Positions 8,771-23,277 are shown, counted from the stretch's first letter. The stretch: DNA of 47,746 nt from Pseudomonas endophytica (GCF_001411475.1 NZ_LLWH01000124.1:1-47746), one strand, 5' to 3'. Translations and numbers: made by a program. The notes: a model not told the origin generated them from the sequence alone.

Positions 8771-8832
8771 CCAAGCCGCAAGTTCCAAGCCACAAGTGCA
8801 AGCGGATGAATCCCGCTTGCAGCTTGAGGCTT
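8771..8832. repeat. Tandem 14-mers and long imperfect hairpin between adhC and fghA
   Basis: Two near-identical 14-mers (CAAGCCGCAAGTTC and CAAGCCACAAGTGC) lie in tandem. The second forms the left arm of a long hairpin (8787-8805 with 8813-8832), with one mismatch and one bulge in about 20 pairs. No U tract follows, so this looks more like a REP-type palindrome or RNA-stabilising element than a terminator. Confidence 0.65.
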
Positions 8833-8850
8833 ATCGCTTACCGCTATTGG

Positions 8851-10071
<1,221 letters not shown>

Positions 10072-10968
10072 GTGAACGAAAATCGCTGGGAAGGTATAGA
10101 CGAATTTGTAGCGGTGGCCGAGTGCGGCCAATTCACGGCGGCCGCTGAGCGTCTCGCAGTGTCGTCCTCGCATATCAGCCGTCAGGTGGCGCGCCTTGAA
10201 GAACGCTTGCAGACCCGCCTGTTCTACCGCAGTACCCGACGTGTCGCACTCACCGAAGCAGGGCAAACCTTTTTACAGCATTGTCAGCGCCTACAAGATG
10301 GTCGCGAAGAAGCGCTGCGCGCTGTAGGTGATTTAGCTAGCGAGCCTAAAGGGATGCTGCGCATGACCTGCGCAGTGGCCTACGGAGAGCGGTTTATTGT
10401 GCCGTTGGTGACGCGTTTTATGGGGTTGTACCCACAATTAAGAGTCGACATAGAACTGACCAACCGCTCTTTGGACTTGGTCCACGAGAGTCTCGACCTT
10501 GCAATCCGGCTGGGCCGATTACAAGACTCCAGCTTGGTTGCAGCCCGCTTAGCGCCCAGACGCATGTACGTATGTGCGTCGCCGTCTTATTTAGAGCGCT
10601 ACGGTCGACCGCACAGCGTGTCGGAATTAAGCCGTCATAACTGCTTAATTGGCAGCAGTGACATCTGGCAATTGAAACAGGATGAGCGAGAGTTTTCGCA
10701 GCGGATTCAAGGCAATTGGCGTTGCAACAGTGGGCAAGCGGTGTTGGACGCAGCGCTATTGGGGGTTGGCCTGTGTCAGTTACCGGATTATTACGTGTTG
10801 GAACACCTAAAGAGCGGGACGTTGGTGTCTTTGCTCGAAGCTCATCAACCGCCCAACACCGCCGTTTGGGGCCTGTACCCGCAGCAACGCCACTTATCGC
10901 CAAAGGTCAGAAAACTGGTGGATTATTTGAAGGAAGGGTTAGCCAAACGCGAGGAATATTTGAGCTAA
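10072..10968 (+). CDS. gfnR: LysR-family regulator, probable activator of adhC-fghA (GfnR-like)
   Basis: DNA-binding transcription regulator of 298 residues. The winged helix-turn-helix is at about 8-65 (FTAAAERLAVSSSHISRQVARLEERL), and a periplasmic-binding-like effector domain runs from about 93 to 295. The start is a GTG at 10072. It is divergent from adhC across 108 bp, the classic LysR arrangement, and the orthologous position in P. aeruginosa holds gfnR, the regulator of glutathione-dependent formaldehyde neutralisation. The regulatory link here is inferred from position. The gene is followed by REP palindromes and no ordinary terminator. Confidence 0.88.
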   Translation: MNENRWEGIDEFVAVAECGQFTAAAERLAVSSSHISRQVARLEERLQTRLFYRSTRRVALTEAGQTFLQHCQRLQDGREEALRAVGDLASEPKGMLRMTCAVAYGERFIVPLVTRFMGLYPQLRVDIELTNRSLDLVHESLDLAIRLGRLQDSSLVAARLAPRRMYVCASPSYLERYGRPHSVSELSRHNCLIGSSDIWQLKQDEREFSQRIQGNWRCNSGQAVLDAALLGVGLCQLPDYYVLEHLKSGTLVSLLEAHQPPNTAVWGLYPQQRHLSPKVRKLVDYLKEGLAKREEYLS

Positions 10969-10973
10969 TCAAA

Positions 10974-11072
10974 AGATCGCAGCCTGCGGCAGCTCCTACG
11001 CATTGCACAAGCCCCATAACGCCACCAAACATGCACAGCCTCCCCCGTAGGAGCTGCCGAAGGCTGCGATCT
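10974..11072. repeat. Inverted pair of REP elements (BIME-like)
   Basis: Two 26-bp copies in opposite orientation, 10974-10999 (AGATCGCAGCC...CTCCTAC) and 11047-11072, differ at one base and flank a 47-bp spacer. This is the common Pseudomonas REP doublet found between convergent genes, here between the LysR gene and ispD. Confidence 0.9.
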
Positions 11073-11088
11073 ATTGGTCTTCATAAAC

Positions 11089-11110
11089 AAAAGATCGCAG
11101 CCTGCGCAGC
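11089..11110. repeat. Third, truncated REP copy abutting the ispD stop codon
   Basis: AAAAGATCGCAGCCTGCGCAGC repeats the core of the neighbouring REP pair but lacks one G and the CTCCTAC end. Its last base is the last base of the ispD TAG stop. Confidence 0.8.
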
Positions 11111-11820
11111 TATCGACGCGATGTCGTCCAACGCAGCCGCAGCCACTCGAGGTCTTCAGGGCGGGTGACTTTGATGTTGTCTGAACGGCCTTCGATCAGG
11201 CGTGGCGCCTGCCCTGCCCACTCTATCGCCGACGACTCATCGGTAATGTTCGCATCGGCCACCAAGCTGTCAGCCAAGGCGCGATGAAGTGCACCCAAAC
11301 GAAACATCTGCGGCGTGTAAGCCTGCCAGATCAAGCTGCGGTCTACGGTTTCTACCGCTCGCCCGTTTTTGTCTACGCGTTTGAGAGTGTCGCGCGCAGG
11401 AACAGCCAGCAAACCACCGACCGGATCATCCGCCAACTCAGCGAGCAGTTTGTCGAGGTCCTCACGTGACAGGTTGGGCCTGGCCGCATCGTGCACCAAC
11501 ACCCAATCATCATCGCCAGCCCCTTGCGCATGCAGGTACAACAAAGCGTTCAACACTGAGTCTGCACGCTCGCGACCACCATCGACCCTGGCAATTCGCG
11601 GGTCAGCAGCACATTGCAAGGACGGCCAGAATGGATCATCAAACGCAAGACTGACCACCAGACCTTTAAGGCCAGGATGATCGAGGAAACAGCCAAGGCT
11701 GTGTTCAAGAATACTGCGCCCGCCCAGTTGCAAATATTGCTTGGGACGGTCCGCGGCCATACGGGCACCCACGCCCGCGGCAGGAATCACGGCCCAGAAG
11801 GCCGGTGATGAGTTACTCAT
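11110..11820 (-). CDS. ispD: 2-C-methyl-D-erythritol 4-phosphate cytidylyltransferase
   Basis: Third step of the MEP pathway: couples CTP to methylerythritol phosphate. The nucleotide-binding N-terminus IPAAGVGARMAADRPKQYL (12-30) carries the conserved Arg20 and Lys27, and the LVHDAARPNLS segment is also characteristic. The 236 residues are normal. The start overlaps the ftsB stop as ATGA (11817-11820), suggesting coupled translation. A REP copy lies directly against the stop. Confidence 0.97.
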   Translation of the reverse strand: MSNSSPAFWAVIPAAGVGARMAADRPKQYLQLGGRSILEHSLGCFLDHPGLKGLVVSLAFDDPFWPSLQCAADPRIARVDGGRERADSVLNALLYLHAQGAGDDDWVLVHDAARPNLSREDLDKLLAELADDPVGGLLAVPARDTLKRVDKNGRAVETVDRSLIWQAYTPQMFRLGALHRALADSLVADANITDESSAIEWAGQAPRLIEGRSDNIKVTRPEDLEWLRLRWTTSRR

Positions 11821-12095
11821 TGAGCCAACTGGTAGAGAGTTTCACCCTCTTTAACCATACCCAACTCATGGCGAGCACGTTCTTCAACGGTCTCCATGCC
11901 TTTTTTCAATTCAAGCACTTCCGCGTCCAGCACACGGTTACGCTCCAACAGCACTTCATTTTCAGCATGCTGGTCAGCTATTTGCTGAGTTAGATCAGTC
12001 ACTTGCGCCAAACTCCCATTCCCCACCCACAGGCGATACTGCAGGCCAGCCAGAAGCAAGAGCAAAATGAGGAACAACCAATTGGGACTGCGCAT
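11817..12095 (-). CDS. ftsB: Cell division protein FtsB
   Basis: Small bitopic inner-membrane protein of the FtsQLB divisome complex, which licenses septal peptidoglycan synthesis. It has 92 residues: a single N-terminal transmembrane helix (about 4-20), then a periplasmic coiled coil (about 28-68; QQIADQHAENEVLLERNRVL), and the conserved end EERARHELGMVKEGE. The eno-ftsB-ispD order is conserved in gammaproteobacteria. The 168-bp gap from eno contains two hairpins. Confidence 0.96.
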   Translation of the reverse strand: MRSPNWLFLILLLLLAGLQYRLWVGNGSLAQVTDLTQQIADQHAENEVLLERNRVLDAEVLELKKGMETVEERARHELGMVKEGETLYQLAQ

Positions 12096-12151
12096 CGAAT
12101 ATCAGGTATCCAGTAAAAAGACAGCCATGCCGACAAACTTAAACAACCAAC

Positions 12152-12235
12152 AGTACAAAGCCTGGATAACCAGGCTTGTACTTGATGAGCATCAGATTAG
12201 TGTCAAAAGCCCCACGATAGCGAGCTTTCTGACAC
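12152..12235 (-). terminator. Two consecutive hairpins after eno (putative terminator/attenuator)
   Basis: The first hairpin on the minus strand (12201-12235) pairs TGTCAGAAAGC with GC-TTTTGACA. The second (12152-12182) pairs AGTACAAGCCTGG with CCAGGCTTTGTACT around a TTAT loop. Neither is followed by a long U run, so termination strength is uncertain; they may instead stabilise the eno 3' end or attenuate ftsB-ispD. Confidence 0.5.
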
Positions 12236-12263
12236 AACCTGTTGTCTTTTTACCACCAACTGC

Positions 12264-13688
<1,425 letters not shown>

Positions 13689-13706
13689 TTACCGGAGAAC
13701 TGCGGG

Positions 13707-16210
<2,504 letters not shown>

Positions 16211-16461
16211 TTAAAGCGGTCAGAGCCGCCGGGGAAAGCGAAGGAAGGCCGAAGCCCCCAATCACCAGCATTAGTCACAGTGCATCTTTCGAAAAACTGC
16301 TGCGTTGAAACAGACCGATGGAAACCAACGGTTCGATACAAGCCACACATTTTTTAAAAATCGCCCAGCAAAGACTGCTTGGTAATCGGCAACATCTGCA
16401 ATTCTGGTGAATCTACAGAAGTTGTATCAAGAAGGGAGCGTAGTCTACCGGAAAGCCCCTT

Positions 16462-17778
16462 TCAGCTCAAACCTTGATCGCTCGAAGTTGGTAACCACTG
16501 CAATTGCCAACGCCCACAAGGGCCGCAAGCCAATCCATCGAGGTTTGCCACTGCTAATAACTGCTCGTCACGGTACAGCAGCGGCAATCTGCCACGAACA
16601 AAAGCTGGCACACCGTGTTCGTTAAGTAAGCGCTTGAGATCACGATGCCCGCGCTCAGCGACTTTCATCACTTCGCCTCCTTGACGATAGCTCACGCGCA
16701 AAGGGCCGTTGGGAATCTCGCCTATCACACGCACGTGGCCATTACCCGGCAAGGTTAAAGGCGAAGCGGGTTGCTCCCACAATGAGGGTGCAAGCGGTTG
16801 GCGAAGCCAATCTGCGGCCAACCACCAGAGGCGACCGCCAGCACGATGCAATTCACCAGCCTCCAACGCCCAGACGGGGTGCGCATCACCACGCGCATCG
16901 CGCAGCGCATCCCAGCCTGCCCAATGATCGGTATCGGGCAGCCGAGTGAAACCTGCCAGCCAATGGCGCAGTGCATTGCGCTGGCGGATTTCAGTAAGCC
17001 CAACTATGGGCGCGAGCGCTAAAGACGGCAGGCCAAGCCAAGCAAACTCGGAACCTGAACGCGCTGCGCCAAGGTCCTGTTGCGCCAATTCTTCGAGCAA
17101 ACGTTGAGCTTCTGCACAATGCGCAGCAGTGCGCGCCAAGCTGGCAGTTGCTTGTGGCCAGCGCTTGGTTAGCCTCGGCAAGACTTCATGGCGTAAGTAG
17201 TTACGCGAGAAGTCGGTCTGCGAATTGGAAGGGTCTTCGACCCACGTCAGGCCCTGCGCTCGCGCATATGCTTCAAGCTGCGCACGAGACACATCCAGCA
17301 ACGGACGCGCCAAGTACCCCTGCCCCAGCGCACGCTCAAGCGGCATAGCCGCCAATCCGTTCACCCCGGCCCCACGCATTAGGCGAAACAGCAACGTTTC
17401 CGCCTGATCGTCACGATGCTGACCGGTTAACAACACTTCGTGCGCCTGCGTGACCGCTTCGAACACCTGATACCGCGCCTCTCGCGCCGCACGTTCAAGG
17501 CTTGCACCACTGCGCACTTGTACGTGAAACACCTGCAACGGCACCGCTAGCGAATCACACAGTGCCTGACACTGGGCTGGCCACGCATCTGCAGCCACTT
17601 GCAAGCCATGATGAACATGGACAGCCGTCAGCGCAGGCAGAGAATGGGTATGACGCAGTTGTACGAGAAGGTGCAGCAGGACCGTTGAATCAAGCCCGCC
17701 GGAAAGTGCGACGTGCCAAGCCTTCGCGTTGCGCCAAGGTTTTAAAGCGTGAAGCAGTTGGATTGAAAGGTTGGGCAT
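16462..17778 (-). CDS. tilS: tRNA(Ile)-lysidine synthetase
   Basis: Modifies C34 of the CAU-anticodon tRNA-Ile to lysidine using ATP and lysine, so that it reads AUA. The PP-loop motif SGGLDST (26-32) is followed by the ATPase N-type domain, a TilS substrate-binding domain and the C-terminal TilS domain (LKRLLNEHGVPAFVRGRLPLL). The ATG at 17778 has AGGA eight bases upstream; one TTG lies directly before it. The 438 residues are within family range. It is separated from accA by a REP doublet. Confidence 0.96.
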   Translation of the reverse strand: MPNLSIQLLHALKPWRNAKAWHVALSGGLDSTVLLHLLVQLRHTHSLPALTAVHVHHGLQVAADAWPAQCQALCDSLAVPLQVFHVQVRSGASLERAAREARYQVFEAVTQAHEVLLTGQHRDDQAETLLFRLMRGAGVNGLAAMPLERALGQGYLARPLLDVSRAQLEAYARAQGLTWVEDPSNSQTDFSRNYLRHEVLPRLTKRWPQATASLARTAAHCAEAQRLLEELAQQDLGAARSGSEFAWLGLPSLALAPIVGLTEIRQRNALRHWLAGFTRLPDTDHWAGWDALRDARGDAHPVWALEAGELHRAGGRLWWLAADWLRQPLAPSLWEQPASPLTLPGNGHVRVIGEIPNGPLRVSYRQGGEVMKVAERGHRDLKRLLNEHGVPAFVRGRLPLLYRDEQLLAVANLDGLACGPCGRWQLQWLPTSSDQGLS

Positions 17779-17823
17779 CAAACAATCCTGCCGAAAAGGT
17801 CAAAAGCTGCGCGACCGGCTTTT

Positions 17824-17897
17824 CGTAGAAGCTGCCGCTGGCTGCGATCTTTTGATCTTTAAAAGATCGCAGCCTTCGTGCCTCGGCAGCTCCTACG
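17824..17897. repeat. REP doublet between tilS and accA
   Basis: A perfect 14-bp palindrome arm pair (GGCTGCGATCTTTT / AAAAGATCGCAGCC) around GATCTTT is flanked by GTAGAAGCTGCCG on the left and CGGCAGCTCCTACG on the right. It is the same family as at 10974-11072. Confidence 0.9.
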
Positions 17898-17918
17898 AGC
17901 TTACCTGTACACCTTTAA

Positions 17919-18866
17919 TCAGAGACCGTAGCTCATCAGGCGGTCATAGCGACGCTTGAGCAGGGTTTCGGTGTCGAGCTTTTTCAGCACGTCCAATTGC
18001 GAGGCAAGCTCACCACGAATCGTCGCAGAAGCCGCTGCCGGATCACGGTGCGCGCCGCCCAATGGCTCGGTGATTACTTTGTCAACAATACCCAGACCTT
18101 TCAGGCGCTCGGCGGTAATGCCCATGGCTTCGGCTGCGTCCGGCGCTCTTTCAGCGGTTTTCCACAGGATCGAGGCGCAACCTTCAGGCGAAATCACCGC
18201 GTAAGTCGAGTACTGAAGCATGTTCAGTTGGTCACAGACGCCAATCGCCAATGCACCACCCGAGCCGCCTTCACCAATCACAGTGGAGATGATCGGCGTT
18301 TTCAGGCGCGCCATCACGCGCAAGTTCCAGGCGATCGCTTCACTCTGGTTGCGCTCTTCGGCGTCGATACCCGGATAGGCACCCGGCGTGTCGATGAAGG
18401 TCAGGATCGGCATTTTGAAACGCTCAGCCATCTCCATCAAACGGCAAGCCTTACGGTAGCCTTCTGGACGTGGCATACCGAAGTTACGGCGCACTTTCTC
18501 ACGCACTTCACGGCCTTTTTGATGGCCGATTATCATAACTGGCTGGTCATCCAGGCGGGCGATGCCACCCACGATGGCGGCGTCATCTGAGAAGTGGCGG
18601 TCACCGTGCAACTCATCGAACTCAGTGAAGATGTGATCAATGTAGTCAAGGGTGTAAGGGCGGCGCGGATGGCGGGCCAGACGAGCAATTTGCCAGCTGG
18701 TCAGCTTGCCGAAAATATCTTCAGTCAGCGTTTTGCTTTTGTCTTGCAGGCGAGAGATTTCATCGCCGATGTTCAGCGAATTGTCATTACCGACCAAGCG
18801 CAACTCTTCGATTTTGGCTTGCAGGTCAGCAATCGGCTGTTCGAAATCAAGAAAATTCGGGTTCAT
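17919..18866 (-). CDS. accA: Acetyl-CoA carboxylase carboxyltransferase subunit alpha
   Basis: Together with AccD transfers the carboxyl group from carboxybiotin to acetyl-CoA, the committed step of fatty acid synthesis. It has 315 residues: an N-terminal helical part (about 1-55), then the carboxyltransferase core with [19 protein letters not shown] and the oxyanion glycine cluster [12 protein letters not shown]. The ATG at 18866 ([11 protein letters not shown]) is the family start; one further ATG lies two codons upstream. It follows dnaE after 184 bp, the usual Pseudomonas arrangement. Confidence 0.97.
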   Translation of the reverse strand: MNPNFLDFEQPIADLQAKIEELRLVGNDNSLNIGDEISRLQDKSKTLTEDIFGKLTSWQIARLARHPRRPYTLDYIDHIFTEFDELHGDRHFSDDAAIVGGIARLDDQPVMIIGHQKGREVREKVRRNFGMPRPEGYRKACRLMEMAERFKMPILTFIDTPGAYPGIDAEERNQSEAIAWNLRVMARLKTPIISTVIGEGGSGGALAIGVCDQLNMLQYSTYAVISPEGCASILWKTAERAPDAAEAMGITAERLKGLGIVDKVITEPLGGAHRDPAAASATIRGELASQLDVLKKLDTETLLKRRYDRLMSYGL

Positions 18867-18992
18867 AAGCATCCGTCTTCGGTCGGCGGCAAAGCATGCC
18901 AGCGGGCTTGAAACCCAGCAATTGCTGGTGAGTCCAACCCGACTGGGGCAGCCGGTTGTCTGTATCGCGCCTACCTTAAGGGACAGGCGCTC

Positions 18993-19023
18993 TCAGGTCG
19001 AGATTAAAAATTCAGGTCGAGAT
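18993..19023. repeat. Direct 12-bp repeat upstream of accA
   Basis: TCAGGTCGAGAT occurs twice, at 18993-19004 and 19012-19023, separated by TAAAAAT, giving a 19-bp period in the dnaE-accA gap. It could be a two-site operator on one helical face (19 bp is near two turns) or a slipped duplication. I recognise no known binding motif. Confidence 0.6.
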
Positions 19024-19050
19024 CAGGGCGCGCGAATCGCTCCCTGACCG

Positions 19051-22000
19051 TCAACGGTATTGGAGGAAGACGTTGTCTCGCCCAAACTGGTCACGCAACG
19101 CTTGAATCAAGCTGTCTGCCGGATCAATCCGCCAGGTTTCACCAAACTGCAACAACGCCTTGGCATCAGCGCCGGTGTAGTCCATGGTGATCGGGCACGC
19201 CCCACGATGTTTCTTGAACAATTCGCCTAAAAAGCGTAATTGATCACCTTTGAGTGCCGCTTGCGTCACTTTCAGACGTAAGCTTTCGGCCAAGCTGGTG
19301 CGGGCTTCTTCCATGCTCATCACCCGTTTAACCCGCAGACGCAGGCCGCCGGAAAAGTCGTCATTACTGACCTCCCCCTCAACCACCACCATTGCATCAG
19401 TCTGCAACAACGATTGCGCCGAATGGAAGGCTTCAGCAAACAATGAAGCTTCAATGCGCCCGGAACGGTCGTCCAGCGTGATAAAGCCCATCTTGTCGCC
19501 TTTTTTATTTTTCATCACCCGCAGCGCAATGATCATACCCGCGACAGTCTGGGTGTCTCGCGCTGGCTTCAGATCAATAATGCGTTGACGGGCGAAACGG
19601 CGAATCTCACCTTCGTACTCGTCAATCGGATGGCCGGTTAAATACAGACCAAGCGTGTCTTTCTCACCCTTGAGACGCTCTTTGAGTGTCAGCTCTTTCG
19701 CCTTACGGTGGTTCGCGTAAACATCTGCGTCTTCTTCGACAAACAAGCCGCCAAACAAATCAGCATGCCCGCTATCGTGGGTTCGCGCTGTTTGCTCAGC
19801 CGCTTTGATCGCCTCTTCCATAGCGGCCAGCAACACCGCACGGTTTTGGTCGATATGGGCTTGGTAGGCTTTTGGCTCGTCATAGAAATAAGGCCCCAGA
19901 CGGTCCAGCGCGCCACTGCGGATCAGGCCGTCTAAGGTGCGTTTATTAATGCGTTTAAGATCAACACGCGCACAGAAATCGAACAGATCAGCAAACGGGC
20001 CTTCTTTGCGCGCTTCAGTTATCGCCTCTACCGGCCCCTCGCCCACCCCTTTAATTGCACCCAGCCCATAAATAATGCGGCCTTCATCGTTAACCGTGAA
20101 CTTGAATTCCGAGGCATTCACATCCGGCGCGTCGAGACGCAGCTTCATGGTGCGAATTTCTTCGATCAAGGTCACAACCTTGTCGGTGTTGTGCATATCC
20201 GCTGACAGTACCGCCGCCATGAACGGCGCCGGGTAGTGCGTTTTCAGCCATGCGGTCTGGTAGGACACCAAGCCGTAGGCTGCGGAGTGAGATTTGTTAA
20301 AGCCGTAACCGGCAAATTTCTCTACCAGGTCGAAAATATTACCGGCAAGGTCCGCATCAATATTGTTCTGACCGCAACCTTCGATGAAACCACCGCGCTG
20401 CTTGGCCATTTCTTCGGGTTTTTTCTTACCCATGGCACGACGCAACATGTCGGCGCCGCCGAGGGTATACCCGGCCATCACCTGAGCAATCTGCATCACC
20501 TGTTCTTGATACAAAATGATACCGTAGGTCGGCGCCAAGACGGGCTTTAGCCCCTCGTATTGGTAGTCCGAGTGCGGATACGCCAGTTCGGCGCGACCAT
20601 GCTTACGGTTGATAAAGTCATCAACCATGCCTGATTGCAGCGGGCCCGGACGAAACAGGGCGACCAGTGCGATCAAATCTTCGAGGCAGTCGGGCTTGAG
20701 CTTTTTGATCAGCTCTTTCATACCTCGCGACTCAAGCTGGAACACCGCAGTGGTCTCAGCCTTTTGCAGTAACTGGTACGTTGGCTTGTCATCGAGCGGG
20801 ATAAAGGCAATGTCCAGCGGCGGCTCATTGAGCTTAGCGCGGTCACGGTTGATGGTTTTCAGCGCCCAGTCGATGACCGTCAGGGTCCGTAGGCCGAGGA
20901 AGTCGAACTTCACCAAACCCGCTGACTCAACATCATCCTTGTCGAACTGGGTGACCAGACCATCACCCTCTTCATCACAATAAATAGGCGAGAAGTCAGT
21001 CAGCTTGGTCGGTGCGATAACCACACCACCGGCGTGCTTACCGACGTTACGCACCACGCCCTCAAGCTTGCGCGCCATTTCCCAAATTTCTGCGGCCTCT
21101 TCATCCACTTTGATGAAGTCGCGCAGCACTTCTTCCTGCTCATAGGCTTTTTCGAGGGTCATCCCGACTTCAAACGGGATCATCTTCGACAGACGGTCCG
21201 CCAAGCCGTAAGACTTACCTTGAACCCGAGCCACGTCGCGGATAACCGCCTTTGCAGCCATCGAACCGAAGGTGATGATCTGGCTAACGGCATTGCGGCC
21301 GTATTTTTCTGCCACATACTCAATGACTCGGTCGCGACCATCCATGCAGAAGTCGACGTCAAAGTCGGGCATCGAAACCCGTTCGGGGTTCAGGAAACGC
21401 TCGAACAGCAGGTCGTATTCCAGCGGATCCAGGTCAGTGATCTTCTGCACATAAGCCACCAGCGACCCGGCGCCCGACCCCCGGCCCGGCCCTACCGGCA
21501 CGCCGTTGCTTTTAGCCCACTGAATAAAGTCCATCACGATCAGGAAGTAACCGGGGAACCCCATCTGGATGATGATATCCAGTTCGAAATTCAGCCGGTC
21601 GACATACACCTGACGCTTAGCGTCGTAATCGTCGGTGGTGTCTTTAGGCAGCAGAACAGACAAGCGCTCTTCTAGCCCCTCAAACGAGACTTTGCGGAAA
21701 TACTCATCAATGGTCATGCCATCGGGAATCGGGAAGTTGGGCAGAAAGTGAGTACCCAGCTTCACATCAATATTGCAGCGCTTGGCGATTTCAACCGAGT
21801 TCGCCAGCGCTTCAGGCAGGTCACTGAACAGTTCGGCCATTTCTTCGGCGCTTTTCAGGTACTGCTGATCGCTGTAGTTCTTGGAACGACGCGGGTCATC
21901 AAGCGCGCGACCTTCACCAATACAAACACGAGTTTCGTGAGCCTCGAAATCCTCTTGCTTGATGAAGCGCACATCGTTGGTGGCGACCAACGGTGCGCCG

Positions 22001-22572
22001 ATCGCATCGGCCAACGCAACGGCCGCATGCAGGTGCTCCTCATCGTTGGGACGATGAGTACGCTGAACTTCTAGATAGAAACGCTCTGTAAACACCGCCA
22101 TCCATTCAAGCGCAAGGGCTTTCGCCTCTTCGGCGTTACCGCTGAGCAGTGCAAGGCCGATTTCACCCTCTTTGGCCGCTGAAAGCATGATCAAGCCTTC
22201 AGCGGCCTCAGCCACCCACTCGCGCTCGATAATCACCTGACCATTGCGCTGGCCGTCGATAAAACCTCGGGAGATCAGCTCAGTCAGATTGCGGTAACCC
22301 ACGGCATTCATCGCCAATAGGCTGATACGGCTCAACGGGCTATCTGGATCTTTATTGGACAGCCACAGGTCAGCCCCACAAATGGGCTTGATGCCACCGC
22401 CCATGGCCGTTTTATAAAATTTAACGAGGGAACACATGTTGTTCTGATCGGTGACCGCGACGGCAGGCATATTCATGCTCGCCAAGGTTTTGATCAGCGG
22501 TTTGATCCGCACCAGGCCATCGACCAGGGAGTATTCAGTGTGCAGGCGTAGATGAACGAATGAAGCCGGCAT
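19051..22572 (-). CDS. dnaE: DNA polymerase III subunit alpha
   Basis: Catalytic subunit of the replicative polymerase. The 1173-residue class C polymerase has an N-terminal PHP domain (about 1-280, beginning FVHLRLHTEYSLVDG). The palm domain has the catalytic aspartates in PDFDVDF near residue 400 and a third Asp near 550. The fingers and beta-clamp region follow, and an OB-fold begins near 985 (VAGMIIALRVMKNKKGDKMGF). No frameshift is visible. A strong terminator lies between rnhB and this gene, so it probably has its own promoter or depends on readthrough. Confidence 0.98.
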   Translation of the reverse strand: MPASFVHLRLHTEYSLVDGLVRIKPLIKTLASMNMPAVAVTDQNNMCSLVKFYKTAMGGGIKPICGADLWLSNKDPDSPLSRISLLAMNAVGYRNLTELISRGFIDGQRNGQVIIEREWVAEAAEGLIMLSAAKEGEIGLALLSGNAEEAKALALEWMAVFTERFYLEVQRTHRPNDEEHLHAAVALADAIGAPLVATNDVRFIKQEDFEAHETRVCIGEGRALDDPRRSKNYSDQQYLKSAEEMAELFSDLPEALANSVEIAKRCNIDVKLGTHFLPNFPIPDGMTIDEYFRKVSFEGLEERLSVLLPKDTTDDYDAKRQVYVDRLNFELDIIIQMGFPGYFLIVMDFIQWAKSNGVPVGPGRGSGAGSLVAYVQKITDLDPLEYDLLFERFLNPERVSMPDFDVDFCMDGRDRVIEYVAEKYGRNAVSQIITFGSMAAKAVIRDVARVQGKSYGLADRLSKMIPFEVGMTLEKAYEQEEVLRDFIKVDEEAAEIWEMARKLEGVVRNVGKHAGGVVIAPTKLTDFSPIYCDEEGDGLVTQFDKDDVESAGLVKFDFLGLRTLTVIDWALKTINRDRAKLNEPPLDIAFIPLDDKPTYQLLQKAETTAVFQLESRGMKELIKKLKPDCLEDLIALVALFRPGPLQSGMVDDFINRKHGRAELAYPHSDYQYEGLKPVLAPTYGIILYQEQVMQIAQVMAGYTLGGADMLRRAMGKKKPEEMAKQRGGFIEGCGQNNIDADLAGNIFDLVEKFAGYGFNKSHSAAYGLVSYQTAWLKTHYPAPFMAAVLSADMHNTDKVVTLIEEIRTMKLRLDAPDVNASEFKFTVNDEGRIIYGLGAIKGVGEGPVEAITEARKEGPFADLFDFCARVDLKRINKRTLDGLIRSGALDRLGPYFYDEPKAYQAHIDQNRAVLLAAMEEAIKAAEQTARTHDSGHADLFGGLFVEEDADVYANHRKAKELTLKERLKGEKDTLGLYLTGHPIDEYEGEIRRFARQRIIDLKPARDTQTVAGMIIALRVMKNKKGDKMGFITLDDRSGRIEASLFAEAFHSAQSLLQTDAMVVVEGEVSNDDFSGGLRLRVKRVMSMEEARTSLAESLRLKVTQAALKGDQLRFLGELFKKHRGACPITMDYTGADAKALLQFGETWRIDPADSLIQALRDQFGRDNVFLQYR

Positions 22573-22594
22573 GGTGATCCTGTCTCTCAGCTTT

Positions 22595-22628
22595 GGAAAA
22601 CAACAAGGCCCGGATTGTACCGGGCCTT
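22595..22628 (-). terminator. Strong terminator between rnhB and dnaE
   Basis: AAGGCCCGG pairs perfectly with CCGGGCCTT around TACAAT, followed on the minus strand by TTGTTGTTTT. Confidence 0.85.
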
Positions 22629-22650
22629 GGCAAAAACATCAGCCTGGCGA

Positions 22651-23277
22651 CTATACCTTGGCAAGGGCTTCTTGAGCTTCATAGGCACGACGCACCGGAC
22701 CAAACGAACGCCTGTGAATAGGCGTCGGCCCCAAACGCTCAAGGGCTTGCAGATGGACCGAGGTCGGATAACCCTTGTGACCGCCAATGCCGTATCCCGG
22801 ATATTGCAATTCAAAGGCTGCCATCTCACGGTCACGGCTGACTTTGGCCAAGATCGAAGCGGCGGCAATGGCAGGCACCTTACTATCGCCTTTGACCACC
22901 GCCTCAGCGGGCATGGCCAACTTGGGGCAACGGTTACCGTCGATCATCGCCAACTTAGGGGTAATGCTCAGCCCCTCCACCGCACGCTGCATGGCCAGCA
23001 TGGTGGCATGCAGGATATTCAGTTCGTCGATTTCTTCGACTTCAGCCCGCGCAATGCACCAGCTCAAGGCTTTTTCACAGATCTCATCGAACAGTTTTTC
23101 ACGACGCGCTTCGGTGAGCTTTTTCGAGTCGTTGAGCCCAGTAATGGGGCGCATCGGGTCAAGAATGACCGCTGCGGTAACCACCGCGCCGCACAATGGG
23201 CCACGGCCAACCTCGTCAACGCCGGCAACAAGGTCTTCGACCTGATTGACTAGGTTGAAGTCCAATCCGATTTGCAT
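22651..23277 (-). CDS. rnhB: Ribonuclease HII
   Basis: Endonuclease that cuts RNA in RNA-DNA hybrids and removes single ribonucleotides from DNA. The DEXGRGP motif is present as [12 protein letters not shown], a further acidic ligand lies in MIDGN, and the [12 protein letters not shown] segment is typical. The start at 23277 (MQIGLDF, 208 aa) matches homologues. An alternative ATG at 23292 overlaps the lpxB stop as TAATG and would give 213 aa by translational coupling; neither has a strong Shine-Dalgarno, so the start is uncertain. Confidence 0.93.
   Translation of the reverse strand: MQIGLDFNLVNQVEDLVAGVDEVGRGPLCGAVVTAAVILDPMRPITGLNDSKKLTEARREKLFDEICEKALSWCIARAEVEEIDELNILHATMLAMQRAVEGLSITPKLAMIDGNRCPKLAMPAEAVVKGDSKVPAIAAASILAKVSRDREMAAFELQYPGYGIGGHKGYPTSVHLQALERLGPTPIHRRSFGPVRRAYEAQEALAKV

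Noticed and set aside
17824..17897. CRISPR-like or phage attachment repeat
   Set aside because: Palindromic REP doublet of the same family as others in the window; no regular spacers, no cas genes, no integrase.
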